A DNA stretch of 34,533 nucleotides from NCBI GenBank assembly GCA_945877175.1, contig CAMCRC010000023.1, positions 1-34,533 on the forward strand. Reading direction: 5' to 3'. The notes under the pieces were generated by a model. That model had not been told where the DNA came from and ran no database searches. It was given only the letters and a program-made list of their open reading frames with translations. A program made the position numbers and the translations under genes. Shown here piece by piece: positions 27,190 through 34,533 of this stretch. The DNA comes from Klebsiella pneumoniae (GTDB taxonomy: Bacteria; Pseudomonadota; Gammaproteobacteria; Pseudomonadales; Pseudohongiellaceae). How positions within the stretch are numbered: the first letter of the stretch is position 1; the number at the start of each line of letters is the position of its first letter.

Positions 27190-29256
27190 ATGCTGAAGCT
27201 GTTCAAGACCCTGTTGATAGCCCTGGTGGCACTGATCGCACTGATCGCCATCGCGGTAACGACAGCGTTCATGGTCATCGATCCAGTGCGTTACCGCCCC
27301 GCGCTGGAGTCTGCGTTTGCCAGCCAGACCGGCCTGCAGCTGACCATGGCAGGCGACATTTCCTGGACCTTCCGGCCCGTGTTCGGTCTGGCCTTGAGCG
27401 ATCTGCGCCTGCGCAACCCCGGTTCTCCAACGGAACTGGCCTCGCTGGCGCAAATGAACATCAAGCTGGAACCACGCGCCCTCCTGGACGGCCGGCTCGC
27501 GCTGCAGCAGTTGCAGATAGACGGTCTGCACGTGAACTGGCTCGTCGACGAGAGCGGCCGCAGCAACTGGCAGACCGAAGGCGCCGCCACTGCCGGGACC
27601 ACAAGCACGCAGCTGCCCGCGACCGCTCAGCCCGCCACTGCAGGCAGCAGCGTGGATACAAGCAGCATCGCGCAGATCAGTATTCGCAATGCCAGCATCG
27701 ACGTGCAGGACCGACAGCGCGGGTTCAGCACCCACTTGAACAACGTCACCTTGAGCAGCAGCCATGCGAACCTGCGCGACCGCCCGTTCCCCCTCGAACT
27801 GTCTTTTGCGATAGGACAGGAAGACGGCAGCTCGCTGGCTGTCATCAACCTCTCGACGCTCGCCCGTGCAGACCTCGCGGCCGGCAATGCCACGCTGGAC
27901 GATCTGGTCATCAAGCTCAATCCCTTGCAACTCAGCGGCGCACTCAGCGTGGAGAATTTGCGCGACGCAGTGACCTTGCGCGGTTCGTTGCAGAGCAACA
28001 CGTTCCCGCTCTCGGACTTCCTGGATCTGTATGTTCGCAGCGATGCGGTTGCCATACCCGGCAATGCGCTACCGGAGGAGTTCAGCACCGACACCGATCA
28101 GTTCAGCCTGAGTGCAGAGTTTGCGGGCAATGCGCGACAGATGGACATTACGGCGCTGCGTCTGTCGCTCGATCAGATGCGCGTCGATGCCACTGCTACC
28201 TGGATGGCTGCGCAGCCGGGCGTTCCGGGGTCCTTGCGCTACAGTCTCAGCGGCAATGCGCTCGATCTCAATCGCTATACCGGGAATGCCGGCAGCACCT
28301 CGACTCCCGGCGAGGCCACGCAAACCGCAGCGGCGGCGACGGTGCCCGCCGCAGAGACGGAGCTGCCAATTGCCCTGCTGCAAGCCATGGACATTGAAGG
28401 CAGTCACGCCCTCGAATCCATTGCCATGGGCGGCCTGCAACTGCACAACGTCAATGCGCTCCTGTACCTGCGCAATGGCCGGCTGAGTCTGAACCTGCGT
28501 CCTGCCGGTTTTTACGCCGGACAACTGACGGCTGCAGTGAACTTCGACACTCGACAGACGCCCCCCAGCCTGACCAGCATCTTCTCAGTACAGAACATGG
28601 ACATCGCGCAGCTGGCCCGGACGGTCCCTGCAGTGGCATTCGCCCAAGGCAAGGTGAATCTGGAGTCTTTCCACACCATGCAGGGTCGCAGCACCGCCCA
28701 GCTGCTGAGCACCATCAACGGGTCCACCAGCTTCAGTGTTACGGACAATGCCGTCGATATCGGCATTGTGAAGCAGCTGTTTTCAGCCATTTCCGTCCTC
28801 AGCCCCGCGGGCTCGGGCGATCTGGCGCAGCGCTGGCCAGACGTGGTGCGCTTCGCCAGCGCCGAAGGCAGCTTGAGCTTCACGCAGGGCATTGCGCAGA
28901 ATCAGCAATTCACTCTGCAACTGGACAATTTCGAGATAGACGCCACAGGCGGCATTGATCTTGCGCAAGAGCGCTTCGACTTTTCCGCGCTCCTGACGGT
29001 GTACGGCGAGCCTGCGCCGCAGACCATCGCGGTGGCACCGCTCTACCAGGGGGTTGGCTGGCCGGTACAGTGCAGCGCCCGTTTCGATGCCGAATACAGC
29101 CAGTACTGTGGCCCCGACTTCGGCAGAGTGAGGGACTTGTTCGTGGAGATTTCCCGCAACCAGGTGCAAAGGCGCGTGCAGGACGCCGTGAGCGACCAGG
29201 CGCCTGCCGACCTGCAGGATGCCGCGCGCAACCTGCTTGACCGCGTACTGCGCTGA
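27190..29256 (+). CDS. asmA: AsmA family envelope protein
   Basis: This is a large inner-membrane-anchored periplasmic protein of the AsmA family. The family is linked to outer-membrane biogenesis and, for larger members such as YhdP/TamB, to phospholipid transport. 688 residues: one N-terminal membrane helix (about 5-28), the AsmA N-terminal domain (VIDPVRYRPALESAFASQTGLQL, GDISWTFRPVFGLALSDLRL) and the C-terminal AsmA_2 region ending near GCALR-free basic tail LLDRVLR. The ATG at 27190 is chosen because it begins the membrane anchor; the longer frame to 27073 is not protein-like. It is divergent from hisB and 17 bases ahead of mutY. Confidence 0.93.
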   Translation: MLKLFKTLLIALVALIALIAIAVTTAFMVIDPVRYRPALESAFASQTGLQLTMAGDISWTFRPVFGLALSDLRLRNPGSPTELASLAQMNIKLEPRALLDGRLALQQLQIDGLHVNWLVDESGRSNWQTEGAATAGTTSTQLPATAQPATAGSSVDTSSIAQISIRNASIDVQDRQRGFSTHLNNVTLSSSHANLRDRPFPLELSFAIGQEDGSSLAVINLSTLARADLAAGNATLDDLVIKLNPLQLSGALSVENLRDAVTLRGSLQSNTFPLSDFLDLYVRSDAVAIPGNALPEEFSTDTDQFSLSAEFAGNARQMDITALRLSLDQMRVDATATWMAAQPGVPGSLRYSLSGNALDLNRYTGNAGSTSTPGEATQTAAAATVPAAETELPIALLQAMDIEGSHALESIAMGGLQLHNVNALLYLRNGRLSLNLRPAGFYAGQLTAAVNFDTRQTPPSLTSIFSVQNMDIAQLARTVPAVAFAQGKVNLESFHTMQGRSTAQLLSTINGSTSFSVTDNAVDIGIVKQLFSAISVLSPAGSGDLAQRWPDVVRFASAEGSLSFTQGIAQNQQFTLQLDNFEIDATGGIDLAQERFDFSALLTVYGEPAPQTIAVAPLYQGVGWPVQCSARFDAEYSQYCGPDFGRVRDLFVEISRNQVQRRVQDAVSDQAPADLQDAARNLLDRVLR

Positions 29257-29273
29257 GCCAGGCTGCCGCGACG

Positions 29274-30365
29274 ATGCCAAGCTGCTCCTTCGCCGACAGC
29301 GTTCTGCACTGGTTTTCCCACAGCGGACGCCATCATCTGCCATGGCAGGAGAACCCGACGCCCTATCGCGTGTGGGTCTCGGAAATCATGCTGCAGCAGA
29401 CTCAGGTCAACACCGTCATTCCCTATTTTCAGCGTTTCATGGCGCACTTCCCGGATGTGCACGCGCTGGCCGCCGCGCCTCTCGACGAGGTATTGCATCA
29501 CTGGACCGGTCTTGGCTATTACGCCCGGGCCCGCAATCTGCATCGCAGCGCCGTCATTGTCAGCAACCAGTTGCAGGGTGCCTTCCCAGGTGATGTCGCG
29601 GGGCTCTGCGAACTTCCCGGCATCGGGCGCTCTACAGCAGGCGCCATTCTCGCGCTCGGCAGCGGAGTGCGGGCTGCCATCCTCGACGGCAATGTCAAGC
29701 GCGTGCTGTGCCGCTACCATGCCATCGAGGGCTGGCCAGACCTGCCTGCGGTGCAGAAGTCCTTGTGGGGGATCGCCGAGGATGCCACTCCCACCACTGA
29801 TTTCGCGCGCTTTACGCAGGCCATGATGGATCTGGGCGCCACGGTGTGTACCCGCAGCAAACCGGCCTGTCTGCTGTGCCCCTTGCAGACCGGCTGTCAG
29901 GCACACGCCGCGGGCCGTGTCGGCGAACTCCCCCATCGCAAACCCAGGAAGACGCTGCCCCGCCGTACCGTCTGCATGCTGATGTGCCGCACCGCCTCGG
30001 GACACGTGCTGCTGGAGAAACGGCCCGCGGCTGGCATCTGGGGCGGCCTCTGGAGTTTTCCGGAATTCGCGGATGTGGCTGCAGCGCAGCAGTTCTGCCA
30101 CGCACAAGGCCTTGGCAGCAGCACCACGCTGGAATCCTGGCCCGCCGTGCAGCACACATTCAGCCACTTCCATCTGGAGATTACCCCCTTGCTGGCCGAT
30201 GCCGCTCAGACGCCAGTCACAGTCATGGAGGCCGGGCGCTGGCTCTGGTACCCTCTCGGACCAGTGAGCGCCCCGCACACCACTGCTGTCGGTCTTGCCG
30301 CGCCCGTCAAGGACTTGCTGCAGCGTCTGGCGCGGAGTCTCGACTCAACGGGCCTGCCCACGTGA
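29274..30365 (+). CDS. mutY: Adenine DNA glycosylase MutY
   Basis: This base-excision repair enzyme removes adenine mispaired with 8-oxoguanine. 363 residues. Catalytic Glu37 ([10 protein letters not shown]) and Asp138 ([10 protein letters not shown]) sit at the same numbers as in E. coli. The helix-hairpin-helix is [17 protein letters not shown]. The [4Fe-4S] ligands are Cys192, 199, 202 and 208. The C-terminal NUDIX-like domain that reads 8-oxoG is present (residues about 230-355). It lies between asmA and yggX on the same strand, a common arrangement. Confidence 0.97.
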   Translation: MPSCSFADSVLHWFSHSGRHHLPWQENPTPYRVWVSEIMLQQTQVNTVIPYFQRFMAHFPDVHALAAAPLDEVLHHWTGLGYYARARNLHRSAVIVSNQLQGAFPGDVAGLCELPGIGRSTAGAILALGSGVRAAILDGNVKRVLCRYHAIEGWPDLPAVQKSLWGIAEDATPTTDFARFTQAMMDLGATVCTRSKPACLLCPLQTGCQAHAAGRVGELPHRKPRKTLPRRTVCMLMCRTASGHVLLEKRPAAGIWGGLWSFPEFADVAAAQQFCHAQGLGSSTTLESWPAVQHTFSHFHLEITPLLADAAQTPVTVMEAGRWLWYPLGPVSAPHTTAVGLAAPVKDLLQRLARSLDSTGLPT

Positions 30366-30417
30366 TGAACCTGCCAGGCGCGAACGCCCCGGCGCTCTGA
30401 CAACGAAGGAAATCGCC

Positions 30418-30690
30418 ATGCCCCGAACCGTGTTTTGCCGCAAGTATCAGAAGGACCTGCCCGGACTCGACACCCCGCCCTATCCCGGCAGCAAGGGTCA
30501 GGAGATCTTTGAACAGGTGTCACGACAGGCCTGGCAGGAATGGCAGAAACAGCAGACGATGCTGATCAATGAGAAGCAGTTGAGCATGATGAACGCTGAT
30601 CATCGTCGCTATCTGCAGGAGGAAATGGCCAAGTTTCTGAGTAACGAAGCCCACGACACTGCAACGGGCTATGTGCCTCTGGAGCACTGA
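30418..30690 (+). CDS. yggX: Probable Fe(2+)-trafficking protein YggX
   Basis: This small protein (90 residues) is associated with iron handling and protection of Fe-S enzymes from oxidation. The family text is clear: [40 protein letters not shown] and the C-terminal [16 protein letters not shown]. The ATG at 30418 has AAGGA seven bases upstream; the longer frame from 30295 lies within mutY. It follows mutY, another protein with an Fe-S cluster, as in many gammaproteobacteria. Confidence 0.96.
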   Translation: MPRTVFCRKYQKDLPGLDTPPYPGSKGQEIFEQVSRQAWQEWQKQQTMLINEKQLSMMNADHRRYLQEEMAKFLSNEAHDTATGYVPLEH

Positions 30691-30700
30691 CAGCCCGGGC

Positions 30701-30730
30701 TTGACTCGACCTATCGTCTGCGGGTTTAAT
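30701..30730 (+). promoter_or_regulatory. Sigma-70 promoter of tRNA-Phe
   Basis: TTGACT (30701-30706, 5/6 of consensus) and TTTAAT (30725-30730) are separated by 18 bases. ACGCGCC follows, a GC-rich discriminator typical of stringently controlled stable-RNA promoters. The start would be near 30737, about 50 bases before the mature tRNA. Confidence 0.7.
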
Positions 30731-30789
30731 ACGCGCCTTGCCAAATTTGGCAGCAAGTGAAACCCTCGCAAGACCGCAACATCCGTCAT

Positions 30790-30865
30790 GCCCAGATAGC
30801 TCAGTCGGTAGAGCAGAGGATTGAAAATCCTCGTGTCGGTGGTTCGATTCCGCCTCTGGGCACCA
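30790..30865 (+). tRNA. tRNA-Phe (anticodon GAA)
   Basis: 76 bases with encoded CCA. The acceptor stem GCCCAGA (30790-30796) pairs with TCTGGGC (30855-30861). The D-arm is AGCTCAGTCGGTAGAGC and the anticodon GAA is at 30823-30825 in the loop TTGAAAA. The T-arm is GGTGG-TTCGATT-CCGCC. The sequence is close to E. coli tRNA-Phe. It marks the edge between the conserved block and the more AT-rich region to its right. Confidence 0.98.
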
Positions 30866-30922
30866 TTAACCACAAGGCTTTCAGCAACTCAGGGCCTTCT
30901 CGCTTCGTGTAATTCCCGAACC

Positions 30923-30940
30923 ATGTCACCAATGTGACAT
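30923..30940. promoter_or_regulatory. Perfect palindrome downstream of tRNA-Phe
   Basis: ATGTCAC (30923-30929) and GTGACAT (30934-30940) form a 7-base inverted repeat with a 4-base centre, followed within six bases by TTTTT. It could be an operator or a weak plus-strand terminator for the tRNA transcript. The rest of the gap 30866-31082 shows nothing else. Confidence 0.4.
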
Positions 30941-31082
30941 CACGCTTTTTCAACAAAGGCTGGCTTATAGTCTTTCACTTCGTGCCTAAATCGAAGGCAC
31001 GCCGAGCTAATACAACTCGAAATGAAATGAAGATGAAGGTCGATCGAGCTCCCGCATTGCACTTATCGGCCTGCGTGTTGCA

Positions 31083-32063
31083 TTACTCAGGAGCTCGACG
31101 GAATTGCAAAGGGGGCGGCTCAGGTGCAAGAGGCTCCTCTGCGACGGCCGCGGCCGATTGCGAAGCCGCGATTGTCTCCAGGTATTGGTTGCGCTCCAGA
31201 ACAATCAGCGCTTCAATTTGCTCCCTCAGGGCTACTAGTTCACGTAGTGTGGGTGTTGTCTCAAGCAATCCACGCTGCGCGGTACCTAGCTGCTCAATTG
31301 CCCGCACAATACCGGCTGAAGACGAACGCGTGTCCTCCAACATCGCAGACATCTCCTGAGCAATACTAGACTGCCACTGCCCTAATGATGCATCTACCTC
31401 ACTTGCCGAGGCGGTCAATCGCGACTCAATACTCGTTAGCCCTTGGCTTAATGAATCCGTCTGCGTTTCTGCGGTTAAGAGCAGAAGTTCCGTGGAATTG
31501 CTTAATGCCGCGATTGACTGATTGAGCTGCTCAAAGGTTACCAGTCCACTGTTTACCTCAGACAGACGTCTTGCCAAAGAAACGGTTAATGCATTCATCT
31601 GATTGACTTGCGAGGAATAATTAAAACCGGCGACAAACATCATTGAAAGACTTATGAACACTGCGGCGATGCTGCCCAGGAGCGTTATTTGAATCAACTT
31701 ATTTTTCTTTACCAGCAGCAACTCATAGCGATTGATGCTTATATCAACCGCCTTTACACGCTGGCCTATCTCTCCGATCAACCTTTGGAGCTTATCACCG
31801 AGTACGGCAAGATTCTCGGACATTCCAAGCACGCCTGGAACGAGCGTTTTCAGGTAAGCATCGATCTCTGAGATGTCAATTTCTTGCAAATCCGGCTTGT
31901 CACTAGCCTCACTGGTTTGGCTTGCTCCCTCACTTTTCTGTTCATATGGCTCTGCTGCAATATCGCGCTCGAAGTGACTCTCGGCCTCAGTTATGAAAGG
32001 TTCTTGACGATTTCCGTCGAGTAAAACACCAGGCACGCTGTTGTCTTGACTAATTTCTGACAT
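31083..32063 (-). CDS. Single-pass membrane protein with coiled coil, unknown function
   Basis: 326 residues, not recognised as a known family. Layout: an acidic, disordered N-terminus (1-65), a helical segment (66-118), one membrane helix (about 123-147, preceded by VKKNK) and a long helical/coiled-coil C-terminal half with alternating L/I, S and E. The protein ends in a proline-rich tail. The charge pattern predicts a cytoplasmic N-terminus and an exported coiled coil. It starts three bases after the stop of the small gene upstream, so the two form an operon. Composition is more AT-rich than the conserved block. Proximity to MotB/PomB-like genes suggests an envelope-complex accessory role, which is inference. 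Confidence 0.8.
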   Translation of the reverse strand: MSEISQDNSVPGVLLDGNRQEPFITEAESHFERDIAAEPYEQKSEGASQTSEASDKPDLQEIDISEIDAYLKTLVPGVLGMSENLAVLGDKLQRLIGEIGQRVKAVDISINRYELLLVKKNKLIQITLLGSIAAVFISLSMMFVAGFNYSSQVNQMNALTVSLARRLSEVNSGLVTFEQLNQSIAALSNSTELLLLTAETQTDSLSQGLTSIESRLTASASEVDASLGQWQSSIAQEMSAMLEDTRSSSAGIVRAIEQLGTAQRGLLETTPTLRELVALREQIEALIVLERNQYLETIAASQSAAAVAEEPLAPEPPPLQFRRAPE

Positions 32064-32066
32064 CGA

Positions 32067-32393
32067 TTAATTCTCTGGGTAATTTTCTGAATTGAGCCTT
32101 TTGACGTGCGTATCGAGCAGAGCAAGGCGCTTGGAGATATCCTTGATGAAGAGAGGGTCTGGTTTAAGCACACGAACCCTGACATTGTTTATTTCAACAC
32201 AGCGCGTATCAAGTTCACGCGGAACGTCGGTCGCAATAGACGATTTTGGCCTAGGCAGCTCTATCTCACCCAGAGGCGAATCGACATCGTGTGCCAGAAA
32301 GCTGCCTTTACGACTGAACACCTTCGTACCAAACACCATAAGCCCTCTGGACTCCAAAAATGCTTCAGCGCCTCCCATAAATGATCGGCACAT
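32067..32393 (-). CDS. Small hypothetical protein upstream of the coiled-coil gene
   Basis: About 108 residues, not recognised. The sequence is soluble-looking, with a C-terminal helix (IKDISKRLALLDTHVKRLN) that could pair with another coiled coil. There is no signal peptide or membrane helix. The first ATG is at 32391-32393 and a second candidate is at 32376-32378; neither has a strong ribosome-binding site. Its stop is separated by three bases from the next ATG, supporting co-expression and hence a real gene. Confidence 0.6.
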   Translation of the reverse strand: MCRSFMGGAEAFLESRGLMVFGTKVFSRKGSFLAHDVDSPLGEIELPRPKSSIATDVPRELDTRCVEINNVRVRVLKPDPLFIKDISKRLALLDTHVKRLNSENYPEN

Positions 32394-32433
32394 GAACTAA
32401 TTTTCTTTATACTGATTATCGATGCTAAGATTA

Positions 32434-32461
32434 ATCAGCACTTCCCAACAGGACTGCTGAT
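32434..32461. promoter_or_regulatory. Inverted repeat in the divergent region before the Sel1 gene
   Basis: ATCAGCA (32434-32440) and TGCTGAT (32455-32461) are perfect inverted halves with a 14-base spacer, between the divergent small hypothetical gene and the Sel1-repeat gene. TTTATACTGA at 32407-32416 nearby could hold a -10 for the plus strand. A shared operator is possible but unproven. Confidence 0.35.
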
Positions 32462-32504
32462 GAAAAGTAAGCAGACTGCGATTCACAAATAAGGGTCAGC
32501 AACA

Positions 32505-33224
32505 ATGCCTATTAACGTTATCAGAATGATCGTCGGTTTAGTATTATCGTTTAGCAGCACTATCCTGATAGCACAGCAGGAAAATTTTGCAGCTGGACTG
32601 GCGGCAAAAAACCGCGGGCATTATGCAACTGCAATTCGGGCTTGGCGACCGCTGGCAGAACAGGGCCTCGCTTCAGCTCAAAATAACATGGGGCACATGT
32701 ACGAAGAAGGGCTCGGCGTAGCGCAGGATTACGCCGAGGCGATGCGCTGGTATCGTCTGGCGGCAAACGCTGAACTCCCGGAGGCTCAGTACAATATCGG
32801 CCTGCTCTATTATCTTGGTTACGGCGTCTCAGCGAATCCACGCGAGGCATTGCGCTGGTTCAGAATTGCTGCAGAACAAGATCTTGTCGATGCTGAGTAC
32901 ATGCTAGGCAGAGTCTTCCACCAAACTGAGGGCTTTGAGCCTGATCCCCTCGAAGCACGACGCTGGTACGCAATGGCATCAAAACGCGGCCATGCAGATG
33001 CACAGTTTATGTATGCTTTTATGCTGCAAGCGGGAGAAGGTGCCGATGCTGGGGAACCTTACCGCGCGTACGTATGGAGCAAGCTGGCTGAACATAACGG
33101 CAAAATCGATGCCCAGGACATCTACAATATCTCTGCATTGACACTCAGCAACAGTGAAATAGCGAGGGCGGATGAGCAGGTGCTTGTTTGCATATCTTCG
33201 ACTTATGAAAGTTGTATCGAGTAA
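32505..33224 (+). CDS. Exported Sel1-repeat (SLR/TPR-like) protein
   Basis: 239 residues. A signal peptide (about 1-23, ending near LIAQ) is followed by about four Sel1-like repeats of 36 residues, e.g. ASAQNNMGHMYEEGLGV, PEAQYNIGLLYYLGYGV, VDAEYMLGRVF and ADAQFMYAFMLQAGEG. A short tail with two cysteines ends the protein. Such proteins are alpha/alpha scaffolds for protein-protein contacts, here in the periplasm. AAGGG lies nine bases before the ATG. It is inserted in opposite orientation between the minus-strand MotB-like genes and the coiled-coil pair, and converges on the MotB-like gene with a 9-base gap. Confidence 0.9.
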   Translation: MPINVIRMIVGLVLSFSSTILIAQQENFAAGLAAKNRGHYATAIRAWRPLAEQGLASAQNNMGHMYEEGLGVAQDYAEAMRWYRLAANAELPEAQYNIGLLYYLGYGVSANPREALRWFRIAAEQDLVDAEYMLGRVFHQTEGFEPDPLEARRWYAMASKRGHADAQFMYAFMLQAGEGADAGEPYRAYVWSKLAEHNGKIDAQDIYNISALTLSNSEIARADEQVLVCISSTYESCIE

Positions 33225-33233
33225 AAATGCGCT

Positions 33234-34406
33234 CTACTGATCAGTCACAATAATTTCGATGCGGCGGTTTTGTGCTCTCCCCAGCGCTGTCTCATTATCG
33301 GCAATGGGTCGGGTATCGGCATAACCTGATACGGATATCTGGCCTGAATCAAATTGTGAGCGACCAAGAATATAGTCAGCGACAGCCGCCGCGCGCGCCG
33401 ATGACAAATCCCAGTTGGTTCGATAACGGCCACCTTGCGCCATGCTGACATTGTCGGTATGCCCCTCGACGGATATCGACCCGCTGCTACCGGACAATGA
33501 GGTAGCGACACTTTCAAGCAATGGCAGAAAGTTTTGCTGCAACTCAGCGCTTCCGCTGGTGAAAGATCCCTGCTCCGCAAGTCGGATAATGATATTATCT
33601 CCATCCCTCGACACGCTGGCCAGCCCCGATCGTATTTCATTGGCAAGATTACGCCTGATCGTTTCGTATTGATTATCCGCTTCGGAACGAGCATTTGACT
33701 CGGCAAGCGCTGAATCATTCTCTATCTGCGCTTCTGATTCCAATGCCACAGCCGACATCACCTCGATATCCGCAGAGGTCTGTTCTGCGGTTTCAACAAC
33801 TGCGGCAAAAACATCCAGAAGCTCGGCACTGATCTGTCCGGCTGACGGCTGGTTGTCTGGCGAGTTATCCGCCTCCAGCGAATCCGGATCAAGCAAGTTC
33901 AGTGTAACAGTCTGATTTGTGACGCTGATGGAGATTTTACCCGCTGCGATCTGATCGGCGAGCGCTGTTTCCAGCATTTCAACCGCATCATTGGTTTGCG
34001 AATCACCAGGTGCGACATCACGATCCAACTCAGGATCAACCGGTTGAGGCTCATCCGTGCGCTCCTCCTCAATTGTTTGCACTGGAGTCGGCTGTACTTC
34101 AGCTGTCATATATTGCGTGGCAATCAAATTATGGGCGTCTGGCGCCTCAACCACGGGTATAAGCGTTTGCACACCAAAGGCCATCTGCATGGATCCACTA
34201 ATATTCTTGTATTTGGGTACACTGGTATTTGCAAACGACAGTAGCAACACGAAAAATGCCATCAGAAGCGTGGCCATATCCGCAAACGTCGCCATCCACG
34301 CCGGCGCACCACTTTTGCACGGCGGGCACTCCGGTTCAGGCTCATCAGACGACGCCTTTTTGGGCCGCGCCAATGTTATTTCTTCAATGTCGTCGGTATC
34401 AGCCAT
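33234..34406 (-). CDS. MotB/PomB-like OmpA-domain protein
   Basis: 390 residues. The N-terminus ECPPCKSGAPAWMATFADM followed by the single helix TLLMAFFVLLLSFANTS closely recalls PomB/MotB stator proteins; Asp43 in TFADM is at the position of the ion-carrying Asp. KNISGSMQMAFGVQ is also PomB-like. A long acidic linker (about 95-270) leads to a peptidoglycan-binding OmpA domain (about 275-388) with EGHTDNVS, NWDLSSARA and GRAQNRRIEIIV. It should therefore anchor to peptidoglycan and pair with a MotA/PomA-type channel. It starts three bases after the stop of another OmpA-domain gene. No other flagellar genes are in the window. Confidence 0.88.
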   Translation of the reverse strand: MADTDDIEEITLARPKKASSDEPEPECPPCKSGAPAWMATFADMATLLMAFFVLLLSFANTSVPKYKNISGSMQMAFGVQTLIPVVEAPDAHNLIATQYMTAEVQPTPVQTIEEERTDEPQPVDPELDRDVAPGDSQTNDAVEMLETALADQIAAGKISISVTNQTVTLNLLDPDSLEADNSPDNQPSAGQISAELLDVFAAVVETAEQTSADIEVMSAVALESEAQIENDSALAESNARSEADNQYETIRRNLANEIRSGLASVSRDGDNIIIRLAEQGSFTSGSAELQQNFLPLLESVATSLSGSSGSISVEGHTDNVSMAQGGRYRTNWDLSSARAAAVADYILGRSQFDSGQISVSGYADTRPIADNETALGRAQNRRIEIIVTDQ

Positions 34407-34409
34407 GGG

Positions 34410-34533
34410 TCAACTGCCATCAACAATGATTTCAATGCGACGGTTACGGGCACGCCCTTCCGACGATGTGTTTGACTCCAGAGGAACCGTATCAGCGAGC
34501 CCTTTGACACTCAAACGTGCTGTTGCGATGTCG
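34410..34533 (-). CDS. OmpA/MotB-family protein, C-terminal end only (cut by window)
   Basis: Only the last 40 codons are present. The reading ends in GRARNRRIEIIVDGS, the terminal strand of an OmpA-like peptidoglycan-binding domain, closely similar to the end of the neighbouring MotB-like protein. The stop at 34410-34412 is three bases before the next ATG, so the two are an operon and probably paralogues or a heteromeric pair. Confidence 0.8.
   Translation of the reverse strand, partial: DIATARLSVKGLADTVPLESNTSSEGRARNRRIEIIVDGS

Noticed and set aside
30934-31359. 141-codon plus-strand frame after tRNA-Phe
   Set aside because: Overlaps the coiled-coil gene in antisense and has random-looking S/R/A composition, with no ribosome-binding site.
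33234-34533. Assignment of the tandem OmpA genes to a Zorya defence system
   Set aside because: No helicase, nuclease or other Zorya C/D/E gene is present in the window, and the N-terminus looks more like PomB; kept only as one possibility.

Overview
This window looks like a chromosome segment of a moderately high-GC gammaproteobacterium, probably an aquatic or marine lineage near the Pseudomonadales/Cellvibrionales. The species cannot be named from the sequence. From memory, the backbone order typA, glnA, ntrBC, trmL/secB/rhodanese, gpmI, envC, ctpA, YibQ-like deacetylase, hisBHAF, asmA, mutY, yggX and tRNA-Phe matches Pseudomonas. The proteins, for example GlnA, clearly differ from those of Pseudomonas, and blocks are inserted at three places.

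Layout. 1-1890: an inverted-repeat/REP-like sequence and typA (minus). 1973-5621: a minus-strand operon trkH, short kdpD, kdpE, a potassium-uptake channel co-transcribed with a KdpDE-type two-component system. 5837-10245: an RND efflux pair (adaptor plus permease, plus strand) ending at a hairpin facing a single-domain response regulator (minus). 10693-15308: the nitrogen regulon core: a sigma-54 promoter with two NtrC sites, glnA, a terminator, a perfect NtrC palindrome, ntrB and ntrC. 15340-17016: an N-terminally truncated DUF6701 (MshQ-type) protein wedged between ntrC and trmL. 17044-18567: trmL, then rhodanese-secB (minus) without the grxC usually found between them. 18801-24066: gpmI, envC, ctpA and a YibQ-like deacetylase, tightly packed on the plus strand. 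24050-26941: hisBHAF (minus) behind a good sigma-70 promoter. 27190-30690: asmA, mutY, yggX (plus). 30790-30865: tRNA-Phe with its own promoter.

After tRNA-Phe the sequence is visibly more AT-rich and the genes are less familiar: a coiled-coil single-pass membrane protein with a small partner (minus), a secreted Sel1-repeat protein (plus), and two tandem MotB/PomB-type OmpA-domain genes (minus, the first cut by the window edge). This is the best candidate for an uncharacterised system, possibly a stator-like envelope complex, but the defining MotA-type partner would lie outside the window.

The themes linking genes are nitrogen assimilation (glnA-ntrBC with all cis-elements visible), envelope and division functions (EnvC, CtpA, YibQ-like, AsmA, RND, PomB-like), histidine biosynthesis, and potassium homeostasis under a rewired KdpDE-like system. 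No insertion sequence, CRISPR array, rRNA or replication origin was seen.
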